Positions 18,281-28,505 of a stretch of 64,000 nt of DNA are shown here, piece after piece. Source of the stretch: Tetramitus jugosus (lineage: Eukaryota; Heterolobosea; Eutetramitea; Acrasida; Vahlkampfiidae); the NCBI GenBank assembly GCA_937625935.1, contig OW569388.1:336225-400224 (forward strand). Direction: 5' to 3'. The notes beneath the pieces were generated by a model. It worked only from the letters and a program-made list of their open reading frames with translations. It was not told the DNA's origin and made no database searches. The translations under genes were made by a program, and so were the position numbers. How positions within the stretch are numbered: position 1 is the first letter of the stretch; each line of letters begins with the position of its first letter.

Positions 18281-18507
18281 GTTTTTTGTTAGATTTATAC
18301 ACTAGGCTCCACTTAAGATCACGTGAAAGAAACACTTGCGCGATAAGTTCTCTCTAAGGCGAATGTGTGTTCTCGTTTTGAATACTCACGTGAAATGTAC
18401 TTTAGATGTTCCACAATCATCCCTCCACAATAAATACTCTTGCTAGGTTTTTGATTGATTGAGCGTTGGTCTTTTTGATGGTTGTACAAATTTTATTTCC
18501 TTTGTTG

Positions 18508-20466
18508 TTAGAGTTGACTGTCTGGCATTTCTTCGTCATCTTCATCTTCGTCTGCTTCTTCCAGCATTCTTCGTTCCTCTTCGGTGAGATTCTCCAGGTC
18601 AATGTCATCCGTCAGGAGATCATCATCGTTATCTTCCATGAGTTCTTCTTCGTCACCGCCCTCTTCGTCTTCCTCTGGCATATCATTTTCGACATCATCT
18701 TCGTCGACATCAAACTCGTATGATACATTGCTCACTGCACTTGGCAATTCTGCTTCATCAGCACCTAGCATAAATCCTTCCTTTTCAGCACGAGCTTTGT
18801 ACACCTTCTCGAACCAAAGATCCGTTCCTGATTTGGAAGCGCCATCCACCGGACCGAGCTTCACTTCCTTGTCCTTTTGTAACAGTGCTTGCTGATAAAA
18901 CTTTTGAACGTCATCGATAAATTTGTCTGCCTTTGCTTCGTGCTCAAAAGTTTGCCACTCGTCATGCAGTCCCTTGGCAGGAGTAGGTTGTTGATACGTC
19001 ATCTGAGCATTGAGTCGACTAGAGTACTGCACGATATAGTACGGCAACACCAATTCAGTGTTTGTAACGGTAAAGGAGGTGAATTGGTTCACTTGATGTG
19101 GAGCGAGAACGAGCGACAGAATCAACTTTTGGTTCTCACCATTCTTGATGTGCGAAGACACTTGAGATGGCTCATAAAAGAAATTGATTGGCTTGTTTCT
19201 ATCGTATCCCTCTCTAGCAATACGCAACAAGTTATCGTCTGAATCATCAGCAATAGGAGCAAATGCCAGTATAGGCTTAAAATCCTTGAATTTCTTCTTG
19301 GCCTCAAATGCCATCTGTGCTCTGTTTCTTTCGAACCGATGAATCAAGTCGGGAGACACAATGTACTTGACTTCAGTTACCGTGTGACTTGATTTGTTCA
19401 CGAGCAGACGATGGAACTCTGATTCGGCCACTCTGAAATGAATATGTGAAACTTCATTTGCAAATGTTCGTTCAGGCTTGAACGTGAACAGTCTAAATTC
19501 TTCATTCTGAATGGCTTCGTACTCACCGGCCAAGAACAATCGATTCGATGTCATTTCATCTTCATCTATATTCTTGATACCTGATGTGAGATGAGACAAC
19601 ACTTGATGAGAATCTCTGTGCATTTGAACAGTTTTGTTCAGTTTGTCAATGGCTAGCTTCTCCATGGCAATTTGAGAGCTAATAATCATCTTTCTAGTGT
19701 TCAACAGATTGGTTAATGATTCATTGTCAGTCGTCTGTTTTTTGTTGTTAAAAAAGTGTAAGGTAATATCAGGCAACAGTTGATTCTCTTCATTCTTCTG
19801 TTGCTGTTGCGAGGAAGCAGAAGAAGTATTCTTGACCTTTTTCTTGATCATTTTCTTGATTTTTCGTGTGGGAATGCTTGGTCTCATAGGAAGCTTTCCA
19901 CCAGACAGCAGAGTTTCCAATGCTGTAGCTTCATCTCCGCCGCAGCAAATGAGAGCTTCCCTGATTTTTGTTTCATGGACATCAGTCAGGATCCCCTTGA
20001 TGGATCGAAGCTTGTTCTCATAGCCACGAACATTGTCTCTAATGTAACCTTCAATGTCCTCCTCTTCCACTTCAATCTCCTCTTCCACAAACTCAATTCG
20101 AATACCGCCTCCGCTATTGTCTTTCGTCTGATTGTCCGCAGTAGTCGTAGTAAAACCGGAGAAAAGATTGGCGAGTAATCCCGAATTTTTGTTCGTTGTA
20201 GGGGGAACTGTTGTAGTCGTAGCTCCGACAGAGACGTTGTCGTGTTGTGATTCGTTGATGGACCTTGTGACAAACTTGCTTCGTGCAATGTCCAAGTCAC
20301 GTTCCATCAAACACTTTAGTTTGACTGATTCTGTTCGAGAGAGTAATCTTGTCAATTCATCCAAGTCGGAACTTGAAAATTGACTCAGTATATCTTGATG
20401 CTGTAGTGTGTGACGTGTTACATGTTGGTTGGTACTGCTCGTACTACTAGCGACAGAGGTACTCAT
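18508..20466 (-). CDS. CUE/UBA-like protein with a degenerate PARP-like domain
   Basis: ATG at 20466, 652 residues. A CUE/UBA-like helical bundle lies near residues 150-195 (IKGILTDVHETKIREALICCGGDEATALETLL), a ubiquitin-binding type fold. Residues 345-520 follow the order of a PARP/TASOR-type ADP-ribosyltransferase fold: VTEVKYIVSPDLIHRFERNR, ILAFAPI where an HGT would be, LLRIAREGYD, and LVLPYYIVQYSS like the ending of PARP domains. The catalytic His and Tyr motifs are not visible, so it is probably inactive if the fold is right. The C-terminus is extremely acidic, and a Lys-rich patch near residue 205 may be a nuclear signal. Ubiquitin binding and the pseudo-ART assignment are inferences. 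Confidence 0.5.
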   Translation of the reverse strand: MSTSVASSTSSTNQHVTRHTLQHQDILSQFSSSDLDELTRLLSRTESVKLKCLMERDLDIARSKFVTRSINESQHDNVSVGATTTTVPPTTNKNSGLLANLFSGFTTTTADNQTKDNSGGGIRIEFVEEEIEVEEEDIEGYIRDNVRGYENKLRSIKGILTDVHETKIREALICCGGDEATALETLLSGGKLPMRPSIPTRKIKKMIKKKVKNTSSASSQQQQKNEENQLLPDITLHFFNNKKQTTDNESLTNLLNTRKMIISSQIAMEKLAIDKLNKTVQMHRDSHQVLSHLTSGIKNIDEDEMTSNRLFLAGEYEAIQNEEFRLFTFKPERTFANEVSHIHFRVAESEFHRLLVNKSSHTVTEVKYIVSPDLIHRFERNRAQMAFEAKKKFKDFKPILAFAPIADDSDDNLLRIAREGYDRNKPINFFYEPSQVSSHIKNGENQKLILSLVLAPHQVNQFTSFTVTNTELVLPYYIVQYSSRLNAQMTYQQPTPAKGLHDEWQTFEHEAKADKFIDDVQKFYQQALLQKDKEVKLGPVDGASKSGTDLWFEKVYKARAEKEGFMLGADEAELPSAVSNVSYEFDVDEDDVENDMPEEDEEGGDEEELMEDNDDDLLTDDIDLENLTEEERRMLEEADEDEDDEEMPDSQL

Positions 20467-20783
20467 TTTTTTTAGTTGTTGCCAATGTCTGTTTGTTCTG
20501 TTATTTGTTTATTTTCGCAATGTTCAAAGTGATGGTGCACTTTGCTTTTTGCCCTTCAGCAGCTACTTGTTCTTGTTGTTCGCATCGTGAACGAACAACA
20601 CCAGAACTCCACATTTTTTTGACGTGGTCTGTTTTTACACTGGTGCGTCGCTGTTTCTGATCGAAAAATGTTCAATTGTGAAAAATCACTCACACCACGT
20701 ACGTTTCATGCTCATAGCTCAATTTGTGTCAATCCCATTGGATCATCGTCATTCGTTTACTCTTCTCATCAACGACCATCGCA

Positions 20784-21647
20784 TCACAGTAAAACTCCCT
20801 TGGCAAAGCTATGAGCACCAACAAATCCCTTGAAACCAATGTATTGTACATCGATATTGTTGCCTTCAGATCCAATTCTAGATCCAGTCAAATGAATCGT
20901 AATGTACTTTCCCCATCGAGGCACTCTCAACGGTATCATTGTACAATAGTTTTTGTCTTGTAACGAAAACGTACAACACCGATTCTCTTGACTCAAATCT
21001 CTCTCGTCATCCGTTTGATCATCATTATCACTCTCATCATCATCATTGTTACTACTATTGCGATCCAAATGACGCAAAGAATGATGAATATAAATAGATC
21101 CTGTACCAACAGGTGAAGTATAACCGAATTCTGGTGCTTTAATGAGCACATGAGTCAACACAAAGTGTTGTTCCTGTTCCTGCTGTTCTTGTCTCTGTTC
21201 TATATCATCCAAATTTTGATATTCAAATTCTTCATTTTCTTCTTCCATTTCTTCATCATTTTGTTCTTCTTCTTCTTCTTCTTGTTGTTGTTGTTCAGTA
21301 TTCAATGTAGTTTGTGGTAATGGTTGTTGTTGTGGTTGATCACACAATAATTTTTCAATATCTAATCGAACAATCATTTTCACATCCAGAGTACGACTCG
21401 TACAGTAGACGGAAGAGTCTGGTGCGAGTGCATTTTCAGCGGGATAGTCTCTACTGAATTGACCACCATTGGATGAGATGAGTTTCATGGGTAACCATAC
21501 ACATTGACTATGAGAAGGCATTCGTAAAGTACTACTACTACTACTACTGGTGGTAGTGGTAAGAGGTGGAGTGTGAAGGATCATGGGTGATGATGATTGA
21601 TGATGATGACTAGTAGAGTTTGTTCTTGTGTTGTGAACAAGAGTCAT
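20784..21647 (-). CDS. Unrecognised protein with a beta-sandwich (PITH/discoidin-like) C-terminus
   Basis: The first ATG is at 21647, giving 287 residues (the frame is open further upstream only from a GTG). The N-terminus is Ser/His/Thr rich. The middle has Gln/Glu runs and an acidic Asp/Asn run that interrupts a folded region. The C-terminal end (WGKYITIHLTGSRI, then NIDVQYIGFKG) resembles the strand pattern of galactose-binding-like domains such as PITH or APC10; this is a weak match. The folded pieces, from about residue 150 on, appear split by the low-complexity inserts. It is divergent from the VIT-domain gene, with 307 bp between starts. No function is assigned. Confidence 0.5.
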   Translation of the reverse strand: MTLVHNTRTNSTSHHHQSSSPMILHTPPLTTTTSSSSSSTLRMPSHSQCVWLPMKLISSNGGQFSRDYPAENALAPDSSVYCTSRTLDVKMIVRLDIEKLLCDQPQQQPLPQTTLNTEQQQQEEEEEEQNDEEMEEENEEFEYQNLDDIEQRQEQQEQEQHFVLTHVLIKAPEFGYTSPVGTGSIYIHHSLRHLDRNSSNNDDDESDNDDQTDDERDLSQENRCCTFSLQDKNYCTMIPLRVPRWGKYITIHLTGSRIGSEGNNIDVQYIGFKGFVGAHSFAKGVLL

Positions 21648-21954
21648 AGTAGTGGAATGGTTGTTGTTGTTGGTTGTGATCAAACGAATTGCGTTCGTTG
21701 TGAGCTTGTCAGTTTTTTTTGGTGCACAGTGGAATGAAAAGAACGAGCTTGAAGAGTTTTTTTTGTCATCGGGGATTTTCGAATGTTGATGGCGCGAAGA
21801 GAAATTCGTAGACGTATGGGTATTGAGCGACTTCTTGTCATGGGTCACATTTTGAGTTCTTTGCTAGTTCCCCTTCCTTGTTCTGTTTTCATGGGAGTCT
21901 AACATGTTTGATTCGTTGTTTGTTGTTTGATCAAACCAAACAAGCAAAATCTCC

Positions 21955-24900
21955 ATGTGGCTCTCTTCTCTAAAGAAGCGATTAGCTAATAAGTCAAAGT
22001 CGTCTCCTTCTGATACCGACAATGCAACCTCTGCAGATCCAAGTACAATCGATTGCTTGCAGCAGCAAAGAGAAACAAAAGTAGGAAATCCCTCTTTTCC
22101 CATGATTACCTTCTCTGATAAGGCGAGTACTCCACTGCAGATTGATTCTCAGAAATTGACTGTTCAAGTGACTCTACCCATGGTCAAAGTCACATGTTTG
22201 ATGACATTTGTGAATCATCATTCTACGACATTGGAGGGAGAACTCGTGTTTCCATTGCCCGACAATGCTGCACTCACTGGTTATGCGTTGGATGTCGATG
22301 GTGTGCTGGTTGATGCTGTTCCGATTGATAAGGAGAAGGCCAAGGTTGTTTTTGAGCAAGAGGTCAGATCTAGGGGCAAGGGTGCCGCAATTGTCGAAAT
22401 GTCAGAGCAATCCAATTCGTTCAAGACGCGAGTGTATCCATTGCATCCCAATCAGAAGAAAACCATCAAGGTGGTGTATACGATGCCAGTCGAAACGACA
22501 CAAGACAAGAAATCTGTGGTTCATGTGCCGTTTGGTCTGCCTCCTGGTGTGGACAAGTCACAGGTGAACATTGAGGCCAGTATTGAGTGGCTCTGCGCTT
22601 CGACTCATGAATTGAAGCTCTTCTTTAATGGTCAAATTGAAGTACGAAAAACAGCGAGCTTCAAGAACGGTTATCAAGTGGCAACGGTGGATCAAAACGA
22701 TTTGAACTCTGATGTCCAAGTGCTTGTAGTTCAAAGCACTCACACCTTGGAGGATAATGTGACTATTGTGGAAGATGCCTACTTTTGTTCCCGATTCAAG
22801 GTTCAAAAACCAGAAACGAACGCCAGGATCGATGCCGAGACTATTCAGATCATGTGGGACTGCTCCTTCAGTAGAGAAGGCAAGGTAGATCGAGATGTTC
22901 AACTACTGACGAGGATTTTGAAAGAGCTATCACCCAAGCAGATTATCTTTACACCATTTAGCAATGGTATCCTGAAAAAGCAAGAAGCAACGTTTACCAA
23001 TACTCAATCCATCATCCGTCATATTCAGGAGAAGATTCACTATGATGGTGCGACCAATATTTCCATGCTAGAGCAGGGATTGAACGAGTCTGCCGCCTAC
23101 TGCATTGTGTTTACCGATGGTATTCACACCTTGGGTGTGGAAGCAACCCCAGAAACAACCTATTCAATTCCGTTGTATATTATTTCATCTGCTGTCACAT
23201 CGAACAGTCAACTATTGTCCCATATTGCTACCAAGAGCGGTGGTTCGTTCCTAAGTGCTGTCAAGATGAGCGACGATCAAGTCATTGATCAGATTGGACG
23301 ACCAGTCCTCTATTTCCTTGTTGCCGATTATGAGTCAGAGCAGTTTGAAGAAGTTTATCCCAATGAACCAACCATCCTTGATCCAAATGGCTACTTTAAT
23401 CTGTATGGTAAGATTAAAGAGGGAGGAGAGATGGCAGTTAGTTTTAGATATGGAGCCGATATTGTGGAGACGAGAGTGCTGCGTATTGAACAACCAAGCG
23501 ACAAGCATGAAACAAGTGAAAGAATTGTTCACTTTTTGTGGGCAAAACAAAAAATGAGCTCCATGTCTGTGTTTCCTCATCTGTTCGAAGAGGAACTCAA
23601 GCAATTAGGAAGAGATTGGTCTATTGTAACTCCAAAAACTTCTTTGATTGTATTAGAGAGTTTGGAACAGTATGTAAAGCATAAAATTATGCCACCAGCA
23701 TCATTGGGCACTATCAGAAAGGAGTACCTCGCTTCCTTGCTCAAGAAGGACCAAAGTGAAGAAGAAAGAGTAAGAAACAAAATCATCAGCGTTTTAGCGA
23801 CATGGGACGGAAGGAAACGTTGGCATCAAACTACTTTTATTGAGGAGGTTGAGCCAGAACCACAGAATGATAACGATGACTTTAGCAGCTTGATTGACCC
23901 TCCGATGCCACCCTCCACTTCCATCTCTTGTCCACCACCACCGCCATCGTCTACTGATGTCCCGCCACCTCCTCCACCTGCAACACCCTGTTCTGAGCCT
24001 CCTCCACCTCCCTCATCCGCACCTTGTCCACCCCCACCTCCAACAGCACCGATAGCATTTTCTGGACCTCCACCACCTGCAATGCTCTGCTCTGGACCTC
24101 CACCACCGCCACCTTCATCCACACCTTGCCTACCACCACCACCACCGACAGTATATGCTGGTGCTCCACCACCTTCTCCAATGTCCAGTTTGGGACCTCC
24201 ACCACCTCCTCCAGCATCCACTGGTTGTGCTATGCCTCAGACCAACTATCCTTGTGTTCCACCCTCTGGATTACTTAGATCGGTTTCCCGTCCTCCACAA
24301 TCGCAGGCTACTCGTAGTGACGAAGGATCCTTGAATGGAATTCTTGCTTCTGCAATGTCAATGAGACGTTCATTTTCTGAGTCCGAGTCCGCGTCTGATT
24401 CATCCGAAGATGATGATGAATGGGACGAAGTCCCAACTCCTGCGAAGAATTCTGCAAGAAGAGAATCATCAGCTGTCAGTGCGAAAATTAATGTGCAAGT
24501 ATGGAAATCATCCGCCTCGTACATGGCCACTATCCAAAATTCGACTGATCCATATGAAACGTACTTGAAGGAGAGAGATGGACATCGTTCTTCTCCTGCA
24601 TTCTTTTTGGATGTCGCTGATTATTGGTTGACTCAACTCAATGAGTTAGAGACTGGTGTACTCATCTTGACCAATATTCTGGAATTGGAGTTAGAGAATG
24701 CTCAATTATTTAGAATTGTTGGTTATCGATTGGATCAGGCCAAGCAGTATGACTTGGCTGAAATTGTGTTTGAGAAGGTAAAGAAGATGAGACCAGATGA
24801 GCCTCAAAGCTACCGTGATCTTGCTCTGATCAAAGAAAAGTTGGGCAAGTTTGAAGAAGCAGTCGAATTATTCAACAAGGTGATTACAGGCGAATGGGAC

Positions 24901-25377
24901 ATGAGATTTGATGAAATTGAACAGACGGCTGCTATTGAATTGAATCATTGCTTGCAAAAGTGTCCAGATTTGAAGCCATGTCATGAACGCTTCAGATACA
25001 AGATGGACCTCGATCTGAGAATTAGTATGGCCTGGGATGTAAATGACGTTGATATTGACTTGCATGTGCATGAAGGTTGTCGAAATGGTGAGTATTGTTA
25101 CTATGCGTATCCTCGAACGAGGATTGGAGGCTATGTTAGTCGTGATTTCAGACAAGGTTATGGTCCCGAGGAATATATGCTCCGCAAGGCTCCCACAGGC
25201 AAGTACAAAGTAGAAGCAACATATTTTGCAAATCATCAACAGTCATTGACAGGAGGAACAACCGTGCTTTGCACATTCTTTACCAATTACATGAGAGAGG
25301 ATGAGAAGTCAGAAGTAGTAACGATTCGTTTGCCTTCCAGTCGATCAAAATTCTCTGTTTGCACAATTTCTATCTGA
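21955..25377 (+). CDS. VIT domain / degenerate VWA / polyproline / DUF2135 protein
   Basis: ATG at 21955, 1140 residues, no intron. Residues 45-180 form a VIT domain (VKVTCLMTFVNHHS, LEGELVFPLPDNAALTGYALDVDG, then the NSFKTRVYPLHPNQKKTIKVVY end). Residues 290-440 look like a VWA fold, but WDCSFSR lacks the DxSxS metal site. Residues 640-770 are proline-rich with many runs of five or more Pro, suited to profilin or SH3/WW/EVH1 binding. TPR-like helices follow at about 880-980. The C-terminal 120 residues (VNDVDIDLHVHEGCRNGEYCYY, GYGPEEY) are a DUF2135-type domain. The order VIT-VWA-DUF2135 is known from large scaffold proteins. A role as a cytoskeletal scaffold is inferred from the polyproline. 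Confidence 0.8.
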   Translation: MWLSSLKKRLANKSKSSPSDTDNATSADPSTIDCLQQQRETKVGNPSFPMITFSDKASTPLQIDSQKLTVQVTLPMVKVTCLMTFVNHHSTTLEGELVFPLPDNAALTGYALDVDGVLVDAVPIDKEKAKVVFEQEVRSRGKGAAIVEMSEQSNSFKTRVYPLHPNQKKTIKVVYTMPVETTQDKKSVVHVPFGLPPGVDKSQVNIEASIEWLCASTHELKLFFNGQIEVRKTASFKNGYQVATVDQNDLNSDVQVLVVQSTHTLEDNVTIVEDAYFCSRFKVQKPETNARIDAETIQIMWDCSFSREGKVDRDVQLLTRILKELSPKQIIFTPFSNGILKKQEATFTNTQSIIRHIQEKIHYDGATNISMLEQGLNESAAYCIVFTDGIHTLGVEATPETTYSIPLYIISSAVTSNSQLLSHIATKSGGSFLSAVKMSDDQVIDQIGRPVLYFLVADYESEQFEEVYPNEPTILDPNGYFNLYGKIKEGGEMAVSFRYGADIVETRVLRIEQPSDKHETSERIVHFLWAKQKMSSMSVFPHLFEEELKQLGRDWSIVTPKTSLIVLESLEQYVKHKIMPPASLGTIRKEYLASLLKKDQSEEERVRNKIISVLATWDGRKRWHQTTFIEEVEPEPQNDNDDFSSLIDPPMPPSTSISCPPPPPSSTDVPPPPPPATPCSEPPPPPSSAPCPPPPPTAPIAFSGPPPPAMLCSGPPPPPPSSTPCLPPPPPTVYAGAPPPSPMSSLGPPPPPPASTGCAMPQTNYPCVPPSGLLRSVSRPPQSQATRSDEGSLNGILASAMSMRRSFSESESASDSSEDDDEWDEVPTPAKNSARRESSAVSAKINVQVWKSSASYMATIQNSTDPYETYLKERDGHRSSPAFFLDVADYWLTQLNELETGVLILTNILELELENAQLFRIVGYRLDQAKQYDLAEIVFEKVKKMRPDEPQSYRDLALIKEKLGKFEEAVELFNKVITGEWDMRFDEIEQTAAIELNHCLQKCPDLKPCHERFRYKMDLDLRISMAWDVNDVDIDLHVHEGCRNGEYCYYAYPRTRIGGYVSRDFRQGYGPEEYMLRKAPTGKYKVEATYFANHQQSLTGGTTVLCTFFTNYMREDEKSEVVTIRLPSSRSKFSVCTISI

Positions 25378-25434
25378 TGATTCATTCGTCTCAGATGCAA
25401 TTCAATTAGTAATTACATTACAATAGCTCTTTAT

Positions 25435-28299
25435 TCAAATAAAAGTGATGAGATATTCAGGGTATGCTCTTGAATTCTCATAAATAATGAAAATGTTTCC
25501 ATCTGGACTGTTGACCGCATCATATCTGATGCTGTGTGCAATATCAACACCTGTGTTCTTCACTGGCGGCATCGTGATACTGTTATCGTTGCTCATCTTG
25601 ATTGCATCACCCACAGCAACTTTGGCCAGAAACATTTGCTTTGTGTTTGTTGATTGCTTGGTGTGGGCATACCCACCACCAGAGTAGGAAGCGTCATTTG
25701 CAAAGTAACATCCTCTTCCCCACATTCCTTGTTGAGAGTGACGCATATCAAATCCAACTTCATCTTCATAGACTTGCTTTGGAGGTGTTGATTTCGTTCC
25801 ATGGAATAGGTATCGTTCGTTTGCGGCACCTCCATTCTTCATCTCGATCAGTTCTCTCTGGTTGACATACTTCTTCCACAACCATCGATTCTGAATTCGC
25901 TCCACTTTGATAATACGACATTGTGGGAGAGTATGTTTCACCCTGGCACTCACACTAATGTGCTCTCGATTTGTAGCATACAAATTAACTAACCTACAAT
26001 TCTCAGTTTGAGTGGTCCAATGTTCTGGATACTTCATCGAGCTTGGTTGTTGTGACTCTGCACGAAGAATGATGTTTTCTGCTGCGTCCAACTTCTCTTT
26101 AATTCCATTTAGTGCAAAGAACTGTGAATCTCCTTCATTCATTGCAATCACTTCGACATCGGGCATGTGCTTGATCAATTTTCGAAGCTTACGAAGAGTT
26201 TGAGAAGTGTTTGTCAGCTTCCGAACTCCAATGAGTTTGTTAAGCAACTCGAACAAATCGTTCTTTGCCTTTGCAATGTTGGAAGGCCTTCCCACAAGCT
26301 CAATAGTGACTTTCTCATCATATTGAGCACGAGGCGGAGTGTATTTCTCTTCTTTCCTCCTCATATGGCGTTGGAATTGAGTAGCACTGTTTTGTTGAAT
26401 GTGCTTTCCATTTTGATAGTCATAAACAATGTAATAGTTTTGTTTTTCGTCATCAATCATTCTCGATAAGCCAATTTCTATGTATCGCTCCTTTTGTTGA
26501 TATCCCTGTTCGATTTTTTCAGCATTTTCAAAGGAGTACTCTTGCTCAACTTTTTCATCATCAATCCACACCCAGCTGCATAAAGTTCTCTGATGATCTT
26601 TCGTAGCACCCACATTATTCTTTCTGATCAACACCATTTCGACCTCTGTTTCGTTCATCATACGGTTCTTTAAAGTCTCCGCCACAGAGTATTGTATTTT
26701 GCTCAAGGATAGTTGTGTACGATGAAGAGATTGTTGGATCTCGAGCTGGAGTTCTTCGATATCTCTGGTAATATCTTGAGTATGCTGCTTATCAACTTTG
26801 AATGTGAGGCCTTCTTCCCTAGCCCTCTGTTGGAATTTTGCTCCATACTTGGCCGCAATTTGATCCACATCCTCTTTCTTCATTAGAATTCTCATGAACA
26901 ACCTGCATGGCACATTGACGTTTATAGGTGAGGTGGCTGTAGGACACACAGACCGCACGAGTTCATCTATTGTGTCCAAAAGTCCAGAACTCACGCAAGT
27001 GATATTAAGCACAACTCCCGAAACAGGCTTCGGATCTTCCATTGTGAAGATGAAACTGTTCTCTCCTTTTTGCATTTCTTCCAACCTTTTCTGAAGAGAC
27101 CTTCTTGTGGTTGCGAGCAGATTCTTTGGGAGTTCATATCGCAATTGTTGAACAATTAATGACTCCTTAACGGCTTTCAATTCTTTCATGACATTCTCGA
27201 CTGCTTCTTTCTTTCCTTCAATCTTAAAAGCACCATTTTCCTCCTTAATACTAACTGTCTTGGCAATCTCTGATTTGGGGATAGTAAATTGTTTAAGAAA
27301 AGTCTTTTGCCCCTTTTCTCTTCCGCTGAATGTCAGAACATCTGTTTTGACATCTTTCTCATCTAAAAACCTGTTGACCAATTGAATTGCTTCAACAATC
27401 CCTTTTGATCCAATTCCATTGAAATCTAATCCTAGATTCTGAAACACAATAGTGACTTTCAGTTTGTTCACTTCGCTCATTAGTTTTGAATCTTTGACAA
27501 GTTTGATTCTCTCTACACACAATGGCAGGTGCATGCTCGGAAATATCATCAGGAGGGCCTTGTGATATTCATCTACATCGCTCTTCACAGGGCTGGTCAT
27601 TTCGATGTATCCTTCATTCCAGGCAATTTTCTGAAAAGAAGAGCGTACGGTAGGCCACTCCTCCGATAACAGTTCCAATTCTTTCTGCACATCAGAGCTC
27701 CAACTCACTTTTACGTACAGTCTCATCTTCTTTCGGTGAATGTCTTTCTTGGTAGCACTAATTGTCCAAGTATTATTACTACTAATTGACACGGTTTCGG
27801 AAACATTTGAAACAGAAAGAACATGATCTTGGGCACTGTACTCTTTGAAGAACATGGATGGTTCACGAACTTCCTTGACATTCAATACTTGAATAAGATA
27901 GTCCTTGAGAATGGAATACTTTTGCTCATCACCTACAAAGGCCATCCAAATTAAATTGCTGGCCGAGGCACTCTGATAAAACTGCAAAAAGTAGCCGCCC
28001 TGAAAGTAAAACTCACAAAAGTCTTTCAACATCATTCTGTTGTCTGGAGCAGTAGTAATCACTGCCTTTTTACTGGTGAGCCCTTGCTCTAGGTCATCTA
28101 TGATGCATGATAAATTGTGTCCAGATAATTCAATGGTTTTGTTTGTTGGGTACTCGAATTGGACTTCACTGAGGCAAGGTGCCAAAAATTGTTTCACATA
28201 GCGCACGGCCAATGGTGAAGAAAATTGGAGGATTCGTCTCTCTGGTTTCTTCTTCTGGATGTCCTTTGTGTGCTTCTTTCTTGGTCGGCCTGAACTCAT
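25435..28299 (-). CDS. PARP14-like mono-ADP-ribosyltransferase, paralogue 1
   Basis: ATG at 28299, 954 residues. The N-terminal two thirds contain repeated KH-like/RNA-binding-like segments (LKVTIVFQNLGLDFNGIGSK and similar). A WWE domain lies at about 575-650 (SWVWIDDEKVEQEYS...YYIVYDYQNGKHIQQN). The C-terminal ART domain spans about 770-954: LFHGT with His833, GRGCYFA with Tyr865, and NIFIIYENSRAYPEYLI. The residue matching PARP1 Glu988 is Ile, so the triad is H-Y-I, typical of mono-ADP-ribosyl transfer. WWE domains bind iso-ADP-ribose or ADP-ribose. It is the first of four tandem paralogues and closest to paralogue 2, with long stretches nearly identical. It has no macro domain. Confidence 0.88.
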   Translation of the reverse strand: MSSGRPRKKHTKDIQKKKPERRILQFSSPLAVRYVKQFLAPCLSEVQFEYPTNKTIELSGHNLSCIIDDLEQGLTSKKAVITTAPDNRMMLKDFCEFYFQGGYFLQFYQSASASNLIWMAFVGDEQKYSILKDYLIQVLNVKEVREPSMFFKEYSAQDHVLSVSNVSETVSISSNNTWTISATKKDIHRKKMRLYVKVSWSSDVQKELELLSEEWPTVRSSFQKIAWNEGYIEMTSPVKSDVDEYHKALLMIFPSMHLPLCVERIKLVKDSKLMSEVNKLKVTIVFQNLGLDFNGIGSKGIVEAIQLVNRFLDEKDVKTDVLTFSGREKGQKTFLKQFTIPKSEIAKTVSIKEENGAFKIEGKKEAVENVMKELKAVKESLIVQQLRYELPKNLLATTRRSLQKRLEEMQKGENSFIFTMEDPKPVSGVVLNITCVSSGLLDTIDELVRSVCPTATSPINVNVPCRLFMRILMKKEDVDQIAAKYGAKFQQRAREEGLTFKVDKQHTQDITRDIEELQLEIQQSLHRTQLSLSKIQYSVAETLKNRMMNETEVEMVLIRKNNVGATKDHQRTLCSWVWIDDEKVEQEYSFENAEKIEQGYQQKERYIEIGLSRMIDDEKQNYYIVYDYQNGKHIQQNSATQFQRHMRRKEEKYTPPRAQYDEKVTIELVGRPSNIAKAKNDLFELLNKLIGVRKLTNTSQTLRKLRKLIKHMPDVEVIAMNEGDSQFFALNGIKEKLDAAENIILRAESQQPSSMKYPEHWTTQTENCRLVNLYATNREHISVSARVKHTLPQCRIIKVERIQNRWLWKKYVNQRELIEMKNGGAANERYLFHGTKSTPPKQVYEDEVGFDMRHSQQGMWGRGCYFANDASYSGGGYAHTKQSTNTKQMFLAKVAVGDAIKMSNDNSITMPPVKNTGVDIAHSIRYDAVNSPDGNIFIIYENSRAYPEYLITFI

Positions 28300-28379
28300 T
28301 TTGTGTTTTTGTTTGGTGTGATTGCCGAAAACTTTCCTCCTTCAAGTGTCAAGATATTTTCCGCCTTTTTTGGAGGACG

Positions 28380-28404
28380 CTCCTTCATTTTTGTTGGGTC
28401 GGAG
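28380..28404 (-). promoter_or_regulatory. Shared PARP-gene promoter motif (paralogue 1)
   Basis: CTCCTTCATTTT followed by a short spacer and GTCGGAG (given on the plus strand) lies 81-105 bp upstream of the paralogue 1 ATG. The outer CTCC/GGAG are inverted. The same motif precedes paralogues 2 and 3 at similar distances, which suggests common regulation. Confidence 0.5.
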
Positions 28405-28505
28405 ATTCAATGGTCCACCGGAGATTCAATGAACCAAGGCTTGTGTCACTAAAAGCGAACAAAAAGTGATCTTTATTTCACTTGACGTCTTGAACGATCG
28501 AATCG

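Noticed and set aside
23826-24221. Minus-strand ORF rich in Gly (131 codons)
   Set aside because: It is the antisense shadow of the polyproline segment of the VIT protein (CCN codons read as GGN).
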